Shown: one piece after another, positions 32,941 through 45,970 of the stretch
Position numbering within the stretch: position 1 is the first letter of the stretch
Layout: every line of letters begins with the position of its first letter
NCBI GenBank assembly: GCA_031841125.1
Contig: CM063108.1
Span: forward strand, 10,027,683 to 10,091,682
Reading direction: 5' to 3'
DNA length: 64,000 nucleotides
Origin: Acanthococcus lagerstroemiae
Lineage: Eukaryota > Arthropoda > Insecta > Hemiptera > Eriococcidae
The notes under the pieces: model-generated
Told to the model about the DNA's origin: nothing
Database searches by the model: none
The model's input: the letters and a program-made list of their open reading frames with translations, nothing else
Program-made: the position numbers and the translations under genes

Positions 32941-35900
32941 TGTAAAAGGGACATACATAGCCTCCATGGCACTAAGTTTTTCCTTGAATAAAAAAAAAAA
33001 TTTACAAACATTTTCGCCCCTGGAAAAATTTAAAGTTTCAGCTGGCAAAATTAAATTTCTTCTTCCCCCTTCTCCAAAACAATCGCTTCGATACGTGCTT
33101 AGACCTGTTCTGAGCTCTTCAAAGATTTTTCCAAACTTGGTATCCACATTATGCATTTCAGATTAAGAATCGCTAAAACTGTTCAAAGCTCGTAATAACA
33201 ACAGAACAACACACAACTCTTTCAAACATGCTACAGATTATTTATAGCTCTTGTTTAAGACTCATTAACTGTTCAAGACAAGTTTAAGATTCTCTTTTGC
33301 TTTTCCAGACTTCAAGACTCTCAGGGGCGAATTAACACGTAAGCATGGAAAGCGCTTGCTTAGGGCGCGGAGAAGAGAAAGGCGACATCAGGGGGCGAAA
33401 AAAAAATTTCAACACAAACGCAGGGCAGTTTAATACCTCGCATTATCGCGAGAGCGCCAATTTTGATCTTGCTTCCTACGCCAGAAATGATTAATCCGCC
33501 CCTGAAGACTCTTGAAAACTGAGTCATACCTAATAAGAATTCTTCCATGCGTACTTAAAACACGAAGATGGTTTCTAAATATTTCTTCCACATTTTTCAA
33601 TATTCCACTAAGACTAGTCAAAACTCTTCTTCACTTCCAGACTTGCCAATGGACTTGATCACGACTCTTCAAGGTACTTCAAGATTCTGCAACACTTCAC
33701 GAAAAGTTTTTCACGATTTAGTAAGACACTTCTAGACTTGTTTGGAGCTCGCAACGACTTTTGAAGCTCTTTCACATTTGTTTACGATTCCTTGAAACTC
33801 TTAAGACTCCGGCAGTGTTAGAGACTCGAAAGACGTTGCCATTCACAATGAGTTTTTGATTTGAATTTGTCTCTCTAAGGTGGGCTGTATTGCCTCCCCC
33901 CCTCCGTTTATTTGCGACTGGCATCTACGAGTATCATAGAAGCACGAAATCGATCTGATTTTACTTTTTCAGTTAATGACAGTACCTATTAACTCTATCT
34001 CGGGCACGTGACCTTAGTCTGGAATTCGAATCCAATGAATGGCTTTACTAATTATAAAACATGTTAGCATCTAGATATCCGATACGAACACGATGTGTAA
34101 TTCCAAACTCAAATCAGGCATGCATCGATTAGACCGGGAAGTTGAGGGAACAAAACAAATGTAGGCGTTAAGAGGTATACACTTAGTAGGTCTTCCACGA
34201 GATGAGATGATAATTCTATTTCTCATTTCCCATGGGTAAAACTCATAACGGTTCACTTTGGATAATGGTGGCTAAACTAGTGACAGCGAAAGTCAAAACA
34301 AAAGTAAGTATGCAGGCCATTTTGGGGTCGAGATTAAGCTGTTACAGAATGACGTTTGAAAGGTGCTGAGGGGGCGGCGATTGTCATCCTTTATTTTGAA
34401 AAATTGAAGTTGTCTAAATTGAAGGAAATGGTCAGAGTAATTGAAGGTATGAAGGGATCAGTAGCGGATCCAAGAAACAATCATAAGAGAGAGGCAATTC
34501 AAAATGTGCAAGAATCACACTATTTACCGCCCCGTAATCCCGAACACTTGGGCCGTTTTTTCACCTTCACAATGGTAGCTGAATGAGTAGACAAGAGAGA
34601 AATATTTGAAGTTTTAAGCTACTGTTGACTGTTTTCATCAAAATAAAAAATTCCTTCTGAAGTCAATGTAAGTCAAATTTTTTCAACTCTCTGAATTCTC
34701 AACTGGGTTTCATGTGCGTCACAATACCATCCAATTTTTTTGTGTGGAGGAAGGGAGAGCCATTCCATCGATGCTCACCTAACAACTCCAGACTCACTCC
34801 TGAACGTATTCTACACTCTTTATGGCCTTTCCAAACTTATTAATTTACGACATGCTAAAACTTTTAAAAACTTGTTTGTAATTCTTCAAAAATCGTTGTT
34901 CCCGACATCTTTTCAGAACTGCTATACAGCTTTCTAAGACATATGCAAGACCCTAAAACTTTTCGCAACTAAGATGCTCATCTAAATTTTTTCAGTCTTT
35001 TCTAAAACTTATTAAGGCTCTTGCTTAAGACTCACTGATTCTTAAAGACTCGTTGCAGACTTTTTACGATTCTTTCAGACTTCTCAAGACTTTTTAAGAC
35101 TGGGCCATTACTAAGAAAAATTCTTCTATGCTTATTCAAAATACTCTTTCGGAAACTCGCCCAAAGCTTTTAATATTCGCCAGGACTATTCCAACCCTTC
35201 GTAACTTGTTCAGACTTGTTAAGGATTCTTTCGACCTCTTCTAACCTTGACCACGTTTTTTCAAGGTTCCTCGTCAAACTTTTGTTGTTCAAAACATTGT
35301 AAGATTATTCTAAACGTGTTTACGACCCGCTACGACACTCCACCCGTTCACGATTTTCAGGTTTCTTTCGAATGTGTTTCGAATAGACTCATTTAAAACT
35401 CCGCCAGACTTTGTCATTCGTGAATCACTTTTGATTTCAATTTTTCTTTCAGGGAGGGGCAATTGTCCCCATTGCCTCACTCCTGTGAATCCAGATGCAC
35501 ATAGGAAAATTTCCTAGAACGTCACTTGGTCCTCAATTTAATAAAATATCCATATTAGGAAGAAAACTTTTTGTGCCTTTTGGCTCCAAATCCCCCTCCT
35601 CCTCCGGCATCACCCTACGGATTCCTTCGACTCGGTCTTGATACGCCGTAATTTCGATGTATCTACATATCAAGAACAGATTTTGTTTTGACTATTAATA
35701 GACGTCGAAATCATGAAAGATCAGATTTATACTCGATATGAACGTCAATCATACTTGGTGAAGAAATTTATCTCAATGAAAAAGGACGACCCTAGATGGT
35801 CCGTGAAGTTACTCGGGTGATATTCGATTTACAGATTATCCAGCTCGTAGAATTTTATTCTGAACATATTTTCCAGACTTGACCCTTTGAAATGCCACCA

Positions 35901-37239
35901 AAGGGAGTAGATACAAAATAATGATCGTCAAAGCGAAATGGTTATCCGATTTGTAGGTTTAAGGTTACTGGTTTCGACTGAGAGTCATTTTCTGATCCGA
36001 CTCCCTGGGGTGCAACCAAGAAAACCTATAAGATGCCATCAAATAAGGCCTTGAAGTAGCACCTAAGAAGGCTGAGACCAAGATTATTTCAAGATGGTAT
36101 TTTATCCTCAGATTTCGAAATAAATGCATTCGATTCAGAAAGTCTTTCCTGATCTGATTCTTAAGGGTCATGACAAGAGGCACTAGTCAAATTATAGTTA
36201 ATTGCTCATTACTTAGTCCAAAGCCAGTTGGTGGCACCGGTAAGGCCTTTTTGCTGGTAATCCGACGGGCGGGATCCACAAAGTACTCTCAAAATCAAAT
36301 CCATCAACCTCTAACACTACCTTGAAATAAGAACTACCTATTATGAAGCCTCCCTTTCGGATGGTTCTCCAGGAGGTTGAATCTAAAAATTGGTCTAAAA
36401 TAGTAATTTGGAAAACATATCCACGGACTGCTACCACGAATTTCACGTTCTCATCATCATCTCTAACGGCCCCTAGGACTATCCTCCCACGTCGCCGATC
36501 TATGCTACTATTCGATCGCTGTCAAATGACTTATTAGGAATCTACGAGGACAAAATTCTCACTCCATTAGAGGCCGAAAAAGAGTTCTTATTGAAAATGA
36601 AAATCCAATAAATTTCTTTTTAAGAAAAAAGGGAGTCGTGGGGCTACCCGATAATATTATCCAATCGCATAAGTACAAATAGCTGGAGCGAGGTAGGGGC
36701 TCATGGGGAGCTGACTAGGACAAAAATGATGCAGAACCTTTTTTGGATGGTATAACTGTTTAGTTTTTTTGGACATCTCTCAGTGGATTTGGAGGAAGTA
36801 AGCCCCCAAGCCGTCCGCTTCTCTATTCAGCCTAAATCCAATCGAGTTCAAAAACTATCAGGAATTCAATTTTGTATTGGCATGGATGATTTTCATAGGT
36901 AGAATGAGATTATTTGTTTGATTTTTTGAAAATTAAAATTACAATTGCAAGAAAGAAGAAGCCAAGCAAATTGTTATTGTGGGGTTCGTTAGGTCGCTTA
37001 TTCCAAAAATCTCAGCAAATTTCTGATCCAATCCAAGTCCTGGACTCTAAATCCAAATTTTCCTTTTCAAATGGTTAAAATTGATCTGATTTGAAAAATC
37101 GAACAGAAAGCGTTGGCAAAAATACTTGACTTGAGACCACTAGTGTAACCAGACGTTTTGATCAAATCTGCCACTTTTCGAACATATTCTAGGGGAAAAA
37201 AAACAACATATATTTAAAAATTAAATACCACGCTCTTGG
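32941..37239. other. non-coding stretch dominated by degenerate AGACT minisatellite
   Basis: About 33150-33880 and 34790-35430 consist of loosely repeated ~20-bp units such as 'ttcaagactcttgaaaact', 'cttaagactcattaactg' and 'gtttacgattccttgaaact'. They are the reverse-strand counterpart of the repeats at 3230-3790. G- or C-rich interruptions at about 33305-33500 ('cttcaagactctcagggg' to 'ccgcccctgaagactcttg') look like a short insert within the repeats. The open frames at 34356-34586 and 36213-36446 are unrecognised. Confidence 0.5.
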
Positions 37240-37680
37240 TGGCTAGCTGTGTAGAAGTCCACCCCTCTAATAACATTGTGTCTCACAACCAATGGCTGAA
37301 GGTGGATGGGATACACACATTAATGTAGAGGTAGACGAACAACCCACTGCAGAAGACAAGCGGAACAGTCCAGCGCGGGATTCTGGTGGGACTGCTGTGG
37401 CAGGCACTCAATGCCATCGCTGCAGTCGTTCCTACTGGGATCTGGCCTAGGCTGAACAAGCAGAAAGAAGCCTAACTCTATTATACGTAGTTATATATAG
37501 ATATACAACAGACATATCACCTCCCCCCTCAGGACCACTTCCTGCTGTGGAAGGGGTGATATAAGATATTATTAAAAATGCAAGTCCCTCAGCAGATAGC
37601 AGATCCCTGCTACTATAGCGGGAAGAGCCGGGGTGGCCCCGTTTGATCAACCCGGGCAAACAAGATTAAAAAAAAAAAAT
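37240..37680 (+). other. poly(A)-tailed retroposed fragment of unknown type
   Basis: GC-richer than its surroundings and ending in A10 at 37668-37678 after 'cccgggcaaacaagatt'. It reads like the 3' end of a polyadenylated retroelement. The frame near 37290-37450 gives 'CHRCSRSYWDLA', which has one C-x2-C pair but no full zinc knuckle. The family is not recognised. Confidence 0.4.
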
Positions 37681-40600
37681 ATAGGCCCAGCCTTCTTTGG
37701 TGCGCTGGCCTTCTCAAGTTTTGAAAAAGGGGTATTTTTATTAGAAGATCTGAGGAACGTGGAGCAGAATAGAAAAATTTCAAGCTAGCCAATTCTTAAA
37801 TATTTCAGTCGACAACTATAACACAAAAAAGGGAAACTTTGAAATCACTTACATGAAAGTCTGGAGAGCCAAGATCTTAAATTAGGGCCTTATTGAGCTC
37901 ATCTACCTTCATACACGCATGGTGATCCCGTCTCACACGACTCACATGAGCATGTCATACATGCGAAGACTCTTTCTTGTAAGCTGATGTTTCGATTTAT
38001 CGTCATTATCAGGTCTGTAGTTTTTATGCACAAAATTCAGCGAAATATTCGAATATTTTACGCACTGAATTCAGTCTAAATAATGTGCCGAAAATATGCG
38101 CCAAAATTGTTAAACATGCATAAACATGCAAATACAATATGGATATATCATTTCAGAGGAAAAATTAAGTTGGATACACTGAGAAAATTTGTATAATATT
38201 TTAAAATGATCCAGCAAAGTATCTCCTTAAGAGTCCTATCTTCTCTGGATTTCAACAATCCAACACCCTTGATGAATACACATATGTGCGTCATACATTC
38301 AAAGTAAAGATGTTATAGTCCTCTGAAACACCAATACTCCAAAATAATTCGTCTATTAACCAAAAAATACTACTAACTGCTATTGAACTGCAATTTCGAT
38401 ACCAACATTTTCCTTTTCCGCGGTCTCACGATTATACAGAAAGCAGTTCAAGCTTCCAGGTCATCGGCAACAATTTTTCTGATTCACCTTTTCTAATCTA
38501 GTTCAGAGCACAGAGGAAAATGCACCAAAACTCATTCAGACATCGGTCAGACTACTTATTTCCACGCTGATAACTCTGTTCGAAGTGGCACAGCATTTTC
38601 ATTCGGAGAACCCATTTCTGTGCGCATCGTGTTTCATTTTCTCAACCCGAAAAGGAAATGCGTTTACTCGGCTGTCCGAGTTCATCAACGAAACGAAAAC
38701 AATCTAGATGAGCTGCGATTCAAAAATCACCCGCGGCTGACAACTCAAGCTTCTCCAGCGTGAAAGGGAGGGTCTTACCGCATCACTCGGCCAGTTTAAT
38801 CAGAAATTTTATTTCGGATGTTCGCGTGACCGTGAACGGCGCGGGTAAAATATAATAATATCGCGGTTTAAAATGCAAGTTCGAGCCACAGGTGCGCAAG
38901 TGGACGGTGTGAAAAGATGAATTCGGCTGAAAGTTTAATTTGACAAGAAAGAGGCTGCATGATATGTCAAGCTAAGCCGAAAAGATGTTTGAATTCTGGT
39001 TTCGATCGTAGATCGTCCAGGTATTTTTTTTTTTTAATCGCTTAGCCTTCTCGTGTTTCACTAATGGATCAAACATGCGTCTCGACCACGCGATAGGAGT
39101 GTCCTGTACGAGTAAAATCCGTCATTTATCACGGCTGAAGGACGACGGACAGCATTTCGATGTCGTTTTTCGAGATACGTGGAACTGCCCTGAGAATCTG
39201 GCGCAGGCTAATCGGAGAATAATTCGGACAAATACACCCGTCCTTTTGTGTACTGAAGGCCTTTCCGTACAATAACCAAGAACCAGCGAGTATGAAAATC
39301 AACAACCGAGTTCCGGGGCAAGTTACCGGCGCCGTGAGATCTTGCCACAATGAAATCAGTCTCCGGAAAATATCAAATATGGATTCATGAAATCAAAAAG
39401 TGCGAGAGTCGGGTAATAGAAATAATTTTCAGCTAGCGTTTCTCAGAGCTGCATTATCGTTCCGTTAGTCCGGAATCCAGTTAGGCACTTACGAGTCACG
39501 ACCATTTCTTCGACCTTGCACTACCTAATGGAAATCATTACGGTGTTCGCAATAATTCCTACACAGGAAATAACTCCACCACTTCGCCTGCGTTTTGAAA
39601 CCATCGTGAAAACTGACACGGTTTCATTTCATGAACCATGAACGTTTGAATATCGTCACTTAGATGATTATTTTATTCTTTACTTAATAATTAACACGCG
39701 GTAACACTTCATTTCTGCAAGTTGAAAAATGTAAAATGTCGTAATTATATTGGAGCGCAGAGGAGAGGCGCAAAAAAGGACAAGCGACAACTGAATTCAT
39801 TTTCGATACTAGTTTGACTCTAATGAAATTCTTACAAGAACGAGGGGGGGCCGAAGGTCGAAATACGCACAGAATACGATACCGATGACGAATATTAGAT
39901 CTAACCGAAGGACCTTCACCTCCTAGTCACTTCTCGGCTCAGCACTCCAACCCTATCCATTTACAAAAGTGCCCTACTAGTCATAGACGTACCCAAGGGC
40001 CAAGTAGTAGGAAGGAGGCTCCTCGAGATACTTTTGTCGCCTGACTCAAGTCTCTTAGCGGGTAAAAGTTGGCAAGATCGGGGAATAAACTGGGAAAATT
40101 GACAGAAGATTACTCCAAATTTTTTTCATTAGTAAAATTTAGACAGTGAGAACTCTTCGACTGCCGATCTTGAAACCTTTTCAAAGGCAAAATTGTTGCC
40201 ATCCTCTTCTCCCTTCCAATCAAATTGTATGGATATATTCTTGCGCAGAGCACTTTCGTGACGTTCCCAGAAATACAGAATGAAACCCCATTTAAAATGC
40301 GTCCTCGGAGGCACAAAACTGACCACTCCAATTTATGACGCTCAAACTTAATGAATTTGCTGCAGTTCCCGCTCCTTTACATACTTCAAAAGTCATGACT
40401 TGGATTTAATTCCTCCTCAAGACCTCCCCATCTTGGATACGGGGCGAAGGTGCTGGATTGAACATACAAGTTACGGGGAAATTGTCTCTAATCCATGCAA
40501 GACTAGATTAAGGCTTCTGAGGTCCCTGGACTCAGACAGTATAAGAGCCCCCTGTTTTTGCTTGAATTCCAAAAAAAATTTTACTCGCTTCCCACGCAAT

Positions 40601-43160
40601 TCTAAGACTCATTTCGAGGCATTGTAACTTCGAACATTTGAAAAAGCGTGAACGTTTTTGAAACATTCGAATTTTATGGCTACAGTACCGTAACACGGGG
40701 TAACTGGGTAATCACGGGGTGATTTGGCACACATATGTTCTCTTTATTCCTACTAACATAAGGGGAGAAACAGAACGTGTGGTAACACTGACGTGTGACT
40801 GGTAAAGTAGTATGTTGTAGTTATCTCGTGAAACCAAAACTCGGTGTAATTTCGCTATTCCCAGACAACGTTATCACAGCTTTTGTGCAGAACTTCAGAA
40901 AGTATAAAAATTACCATTTCCGAGATTGTTCCAGATGAGTGAAAATCGAAGGAAATTGTAGCAAGTAGAATTTTTAAAGTTCTCTTCAACTTGCATTTTG
41001 GTGAATATTTCAATTTTGAAACAGAAATTCCTAGATCTATTAAAGCTGCTGTAAGCATTTGTCACAAATCTAAGAAGGAAAGAAAAAATCAAAATTTGAC
41101 ATTAAGAGTCGATAAAATCAGGTGAAGCCCAGTGGCACCTCGGCACCTGTGAGCGTCCCCTTCCGTGCCGGGGAGGTCACTGGTAATGGAACCTGGGACC
41201 TGATACTGGACTTACTTGCTCTTACCAATTCGAGGAAGTGAAAAGAACTGGAGGTAGAAGTCTCGTAGTAACCGTCTGCCCATGGAGGCAGCCTCCTCTA
41301 CTCGGAGCGAACCTGCCATCTTGGGTATGTATTGTCAAAGTGGTGGGCTAGAAAAGGAGATGGAAGCTGATAGGGAAGGATCGTAGAATCGAAAGGTACA
41401 GAAAACAACGAAGCAGACTCAAACACTGATTGACTGAGGACAGAGTAATTTAATCTAGCTTGAAGGCTGTATTGGTATTTGAGTAATATATTCACTGACA
41501 TTTTGTAATTTGAAAGTGTGAGCTCCCCTTCCCGCCACGTCGTAAACCTATTCGAAGGTATGTAAGGCAGTGGAGGGGAGACACTCCGATATTTTATTTT
41601 ATGTGGTTATAAAATACACGGAGCCACCCGATGATATTCGGGATTGGCTGCCGGGTGGGGTCTTGGCCTCTCGCAGGGAAAAAAGTACCTACATGTAATA
41701 GGTTCTAGGTAAGTAGTAAGTACCACCTTAATATCACACAGTATTTCAAGGGTACCCAACAATAATTTATAAATCGAGGTTAGAAAAATTTTCAAATTTT
41801 TGAGATTGAGGTGTTCAATAAAAATACTGGATGACCAGACAGCGATTCAACCCCAAAATTTATAAATTTAAAAATAATTTACTAAATTTCATTTTTTATC
41901 TGATATACATAATTGGTAAAATCAATATTGCATCATTTTATTATTATTTTAAAATAAAACCATCCCCCCAACTGAACCCACTATACTCGTCTTTGAATCT
42001 GCGTTTCCCCTTTGAATTTCAAATTCCTCAATAAATTTTGAAAATCGTGAAACATTTTCAAATTTTTTATTAATTTTGATTTTCCAAATTTTAAATTAGG
42101 AAAATTTCAGTTCTCCATCCGATTTTTTTTTATTAAAATTTTTTCAGTATCCAAATTTTACTGAAATTTGATGTTTATATGAATTTTCGAATTATGTACA
42201 GGAAATTTAGAAAAGAACTTTTATGATTATTATGTTTTATTCTTTAAACTTCTGTATTTTTTTTAATTTATAAACTAAAATTGATTTTAAGTTTCAGAAC
42301 TTTCAAACAAATCTAAGAATAAATTAAAAATATTTTAGTTTAAAAAATAAATTGAAAGTTTTTCAAGATTTTGAAATATTTAGAAAACTGATTTTTTAAG
42401 AATTTGATAGATTTTCGGTAATATTGATGCGATTTTTTCACGAAAAGTACAAACATGAAATTAAGGATGAAAAGTTTTATTTTTTCTTGGTAAAAATGAA
42501 GTGAGTAATTCATTGAGTGGTACGAATAAGACTTCAAACTTCAAACAAATATTAAAAAATTAGAGGACCTGAATTCCAAAACGGGCATAGTCCAAATAAT
42601 CGAAAATCGAGTTTTTAGCGCAATCTGGAGGAGGAAGTCAAAAAGCACCTTTCAGATGAGTTGATTTCCCGATTTTATCACCTAAACCTTTCTTTCGTTC
42701 TTTTTTATTATACTGACTTATTTTTGAATATAAGACTCTTACGACTGTAAACCATACTTGCTTTTTCCTTTTTTCCTGTTGCGGTGGGGGGGGGGGGGTG
42801 TACAAAGATGTTTGAAGGGTGGAGGGAGGGGGCAATGTTCACGTATGTCTCGTTCACCGGAATGGTCGTCTGTAAGCTGTATCTTCCGATTTTCGACAGT
42901 TTCTAGGTCAAGATTCACAAATTTCGACCTTTCACAAGTATGACACGGTCTGCCGAAACGAGCTAAGTCCACGTCTTCCCCCACTCTGCACTCCCGTAGC
43001 TCGAAGTCTGTTCGCTTTCCAACCTTCATACTTGGGTGGTATAAGCATTGACCCCTCCTGTTCCCAACCAGGCAACTGAATCAGTGTTACCACTTATCGT
43101 TCGCGAGTCAGATTTCCCAACATTTCGTTTTTTGGACTAAGCGCGTTTTGGAACCCAGGT
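37681..43160. other. long stretch without a recognised gene
   Basis: Mixed unique-looking sequence (38350-39750, somewhat less AT-rich) and strongly AT-rich sequence (41830-42600). If the NRF-like gene continues on the minus strand this lies in its first intron, but no later exon of that family was recognised here. A G-homopolymer stands at 42785-42799. Short open frames at 39075-39275 (+) and 40129-40331 (-) have no recognisable motif. Confidence 0.3.
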
Positions 43161-43164
43161 CGTT

Positions 43165-43800
43165 ATTTATTCTACAAACGAACCCAGATGGACAATTCCT
43201 ATGAAAATTCGAAACATGAAAAGAAAAGTTAGTAAACTACGTGGACGGTTGACGAGTTTCTGGAAGAAAATAATTTAGTAAACCAAAACATGGAGTATTA
43301 AGATAAAAAGCATTAGGTAAGTTATGACCCTCATTTCTGAATTTCACATTTCTCTTCCCAAATTTTTAGACTCTCACTCTTCACGTGCCTGATCTTCCAA
43401 TAAATTTGAAATTATTTTTCAAATTGAAAAGTTTTTGCTAAAAAATGTATTCTACAAATGGTTGGATTGACACTTGTTATGAAAACTGGAAACACGAAAA
43501 GAAACATCTGTAAGAATAAACGTTGATGAATGCTTGAATTTAAAATTTTTAATTAAAAAGTGGATTTTTGAAATTGAAAGTATTAGATAAGCATTAGATA
43601 AATTGAAAATCATATTTCATTTCACAAATTTTCTACGTCTCCCTTTTCACACACCAATCCCTAAATTAAGAATTTTTCTTCGCATATTTTTGATTCTAGG
43701 AAATCTGAATTGTCTGGAATCACTTTCTTCCATGACTTAGTATTTTTCCCCATTCTTAAAAAGTTCATTTTTTCTTTTGATTTTTGGTTGCATTACATTT
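43165..43800. repeat. diverged tandem duplication, about 290-bp period
   Basis: The block starting 'gaaaattcgaaacatgaaaa' (43204) recurs as 'gaaaactggaaacacgaaaa' (43480). The following phrases 'aagcattaggtaagtt' and 'aagcattagataaatt', and 'cacatttctcttcccaaatt' and 'catttcacaaattttctacg', keep the same order. Two old copies are therefore visible. No coding. Confidence 0.5.
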
Positions 43801-43863
43801 AGGTCACCCTGAAAAAGTCAAGCGTGCATTGAGTCACCAACTTACAAGCTCACAATCAGCCCC

Positions 43864-44283
43864 TTGCATCAGGGGGCAAATGGTAACGTAAAAGGGTGGA
43901 GATTTTGCGAACGGAACGAGGGAAAAAAATTTCTGTATTCGTTACCTATTTTACCCACAAAAGTTGGCCAGCTTTTTCGACTGATAATAGATACACTAAC
44001 GGGAAAATCTTCAATTTTCGAGAGGGGAGGGGAAACCATCTCAAGTCTTCAAGGCTATGGCTCTGACAAGAGGAGCAAATCTGAGAATACAACTTTTCAA
44101 ATTGCATCTCCTTTGCACAACAGCCCCGATAAAAGGATACAAAGGCCATCTCTCGTCACTTCTGCAAATGTAGACCTTTCGACATGGCGGAGTAGGACAC
44201 CAGGTTTTCAGCTGATTCAGCTGACAAAATCTCTCCTAGCTTCGCTTGCCAATACTCAGATCCTATTTCTCGTTTTAATTTGA
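43864..44283 (+). CDS. unrecognised 139-codon open frame
   Basis: One of the longer open frames not explained by a transposon or repeat. It starts MHQGANGNVKGW, is rich in Ser/Thr/Lys in the middle and ends with a hydrophobic tail, SLLASLANTQILFLVLI, that could be a membrane segment. No domain or motif is recognised, and there is no start context or splice support. In sequence of this composition an open frame of this length can arise by chance. Confidence 0.12.
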   Translation: MHQGANGNVKGWRFCERNEGKKFLYSLPILPTKVGQLFRLIIDTLTGKSSIFERGGETISSLQGYGSDKRSKSENTTFQIASPLHNSPDKRIQRPSLVTSANVDLSTWRSRTPGFQLIQLTKSLLASLANTQILFLVLI

Positions 44284-44599
44284 ATACTTGAGGGGAGCAG
44301 TTTCTGACACCATCCACCTACACCATTGCGAGTCTCAATAACGTAAAAAATCTATCAATTTTCATTCGTATTAAGAAATTTAAATAATAAATCACCAAGT
44401 TACTTTTCAAAATACCCCCTCCCCCCCCCCCCGTGAAATAAAGATGAAAACTTTCGGGGAAAAATCTGAATTTTTTCCACAGCGTCGTCACACAAGTTCT
44501 AAGGGGTTTTAGGTGGAGACGAATTTTAGAGTTCTAAACTTGCGATGCTTACGTCAGAAATTAAACATTCTTGAAATTGGAGTTGTGGAATGCTACAGC

Positions 44600-45940
44600 G
44601 CACGCTAACACGAGGGAACTAACTGCTGCCGGGCCTTATATATAGGGATGGATCCCAGGGGCCTGAGCTGGAGGGCTCCAACTATAGTCGGAAATTATAA
44701 TTTTCCAACAAAAAACGTACTTATCCGCAGATCAACTCTCTGAATTTGCCAAACGCGCAAGGAGTCTCTTCCTTCTTGAGTCACTGAAAATGGCATTTTC
44801 GGGGCTTTTATATGATGAAGGGTTCGGAACCCCACAATTATACGTTCTGCTCGGAACAGCAAATTGCAACTGACGTACGAACCCATCGACCATGATACTA
44901 CAGACAGATCCTAAAATCAGCTTGAACCAAAAAAAGGCGACACACTCCAACCGCTGCCGACTCCTGGCTTGCGGCTCTCCAAGATGACGCTTTTTTGGGC
45001 TCCTACAAAGCATGGTTTTCGCGGCCCAAAAATCCTAAATCCTCCTTGAGCGAATGCAGCTGACATATAAACTGCTCAACCGCGAGAGGTGTAGCACAAT
45101 TCGTTGCCGAAATTCGAAAACCAGCGTGAATCAAAAACAACGATACACTCCGACCGCTTCCAACTTCCAGCTAGCGGCTTTCGAAGATAATATTTTTGGG
45201 GCTTCTACACAACACCGACTTCAGGGTTCCACAATTTTAAATCCTGACTGGACGACTGCAACTGACGCACAAACCATTTAACGCCAGAGTTGTAGAGAAT
45301 TCAAAAAAAAATCCAGAATCCGAATTTGATGTCAAAATTATTCAGAATCCAAAAATTCGAATCCGAACATACGGATTCTTCCTCAAAAAAAGAATTCTAG
45401 AATCCGAATTTAGGGATTAGGGTTCCGTTGTAAAAGAATTCAAAGTGGATTCTCACTAGCTCCTCAATAGATTCGAAGGATTCTTAATGGATTTCCAAAG
45501 GATTCTATATGGACATCAGTGAATCCAGGTATGGCTTCAAAATCCGCTGCGGATCCTCACTAGCTCCTCAATAGATTTGATGGATTCTCGATGGATTTCC
45601 AATGGATTCCGTGGACAGAGAATCAGATATGGCTTCAGAAACCAGTTACAGATTCTGTGAAAAACAGAATCCGAATTCACCAAGAACGGGATCCTGAATC
45701 ACAGAATCCGAATCCAGGACAAAATAATTCAGAATCCGAGAGTCCGGATTCAGTTTGTGGATTCTGTTTCGAATTCATGTCCATCTTTGCTGAACCCGTT
45801 AGGTATAGCACAATCCACGACCGAATTCGAAAATCAGCTTCAAGTCACAAGGGAACAACCTCCGACCTTGTTCGGCTGCCGACTTGCGACTCTCAAATCT
45901 GTCACAGCGTGATCAGCCACTGCAACCCCGAGCAACGCTA
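44600..45940. repeat. diverged tandem repeats, about 185-bp period, with an insert
   Basis: Phrases recur in order at roughly 44750-44930, 44930-45110, 45110-45290 and 45790-45930: 'gtagcacaat', 'cgaaaaccagcgtgaa' or 'cgaaaatcagcttcaa', 'acactccgaccgcttcc', 'gcggctttcgaagat' and 'ctgcaactgacg'. The last unit is separated by about 500 bp (45293-45790) made of 'agaatccgaat' and 'gattctcactagctcctcaa' phrases. Its two ends (gaattcaaaaaaaaatccag and, inverted, gaattcgaaacagaatccac) look like a decayed inverted-repeat insert. The array lies just inside intron 1 of the NRF-like gene. Confidence 0.6.
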
Positions 45941-45970
45941 ATACTCGAAACAATATGAAGTGTTACTCAC

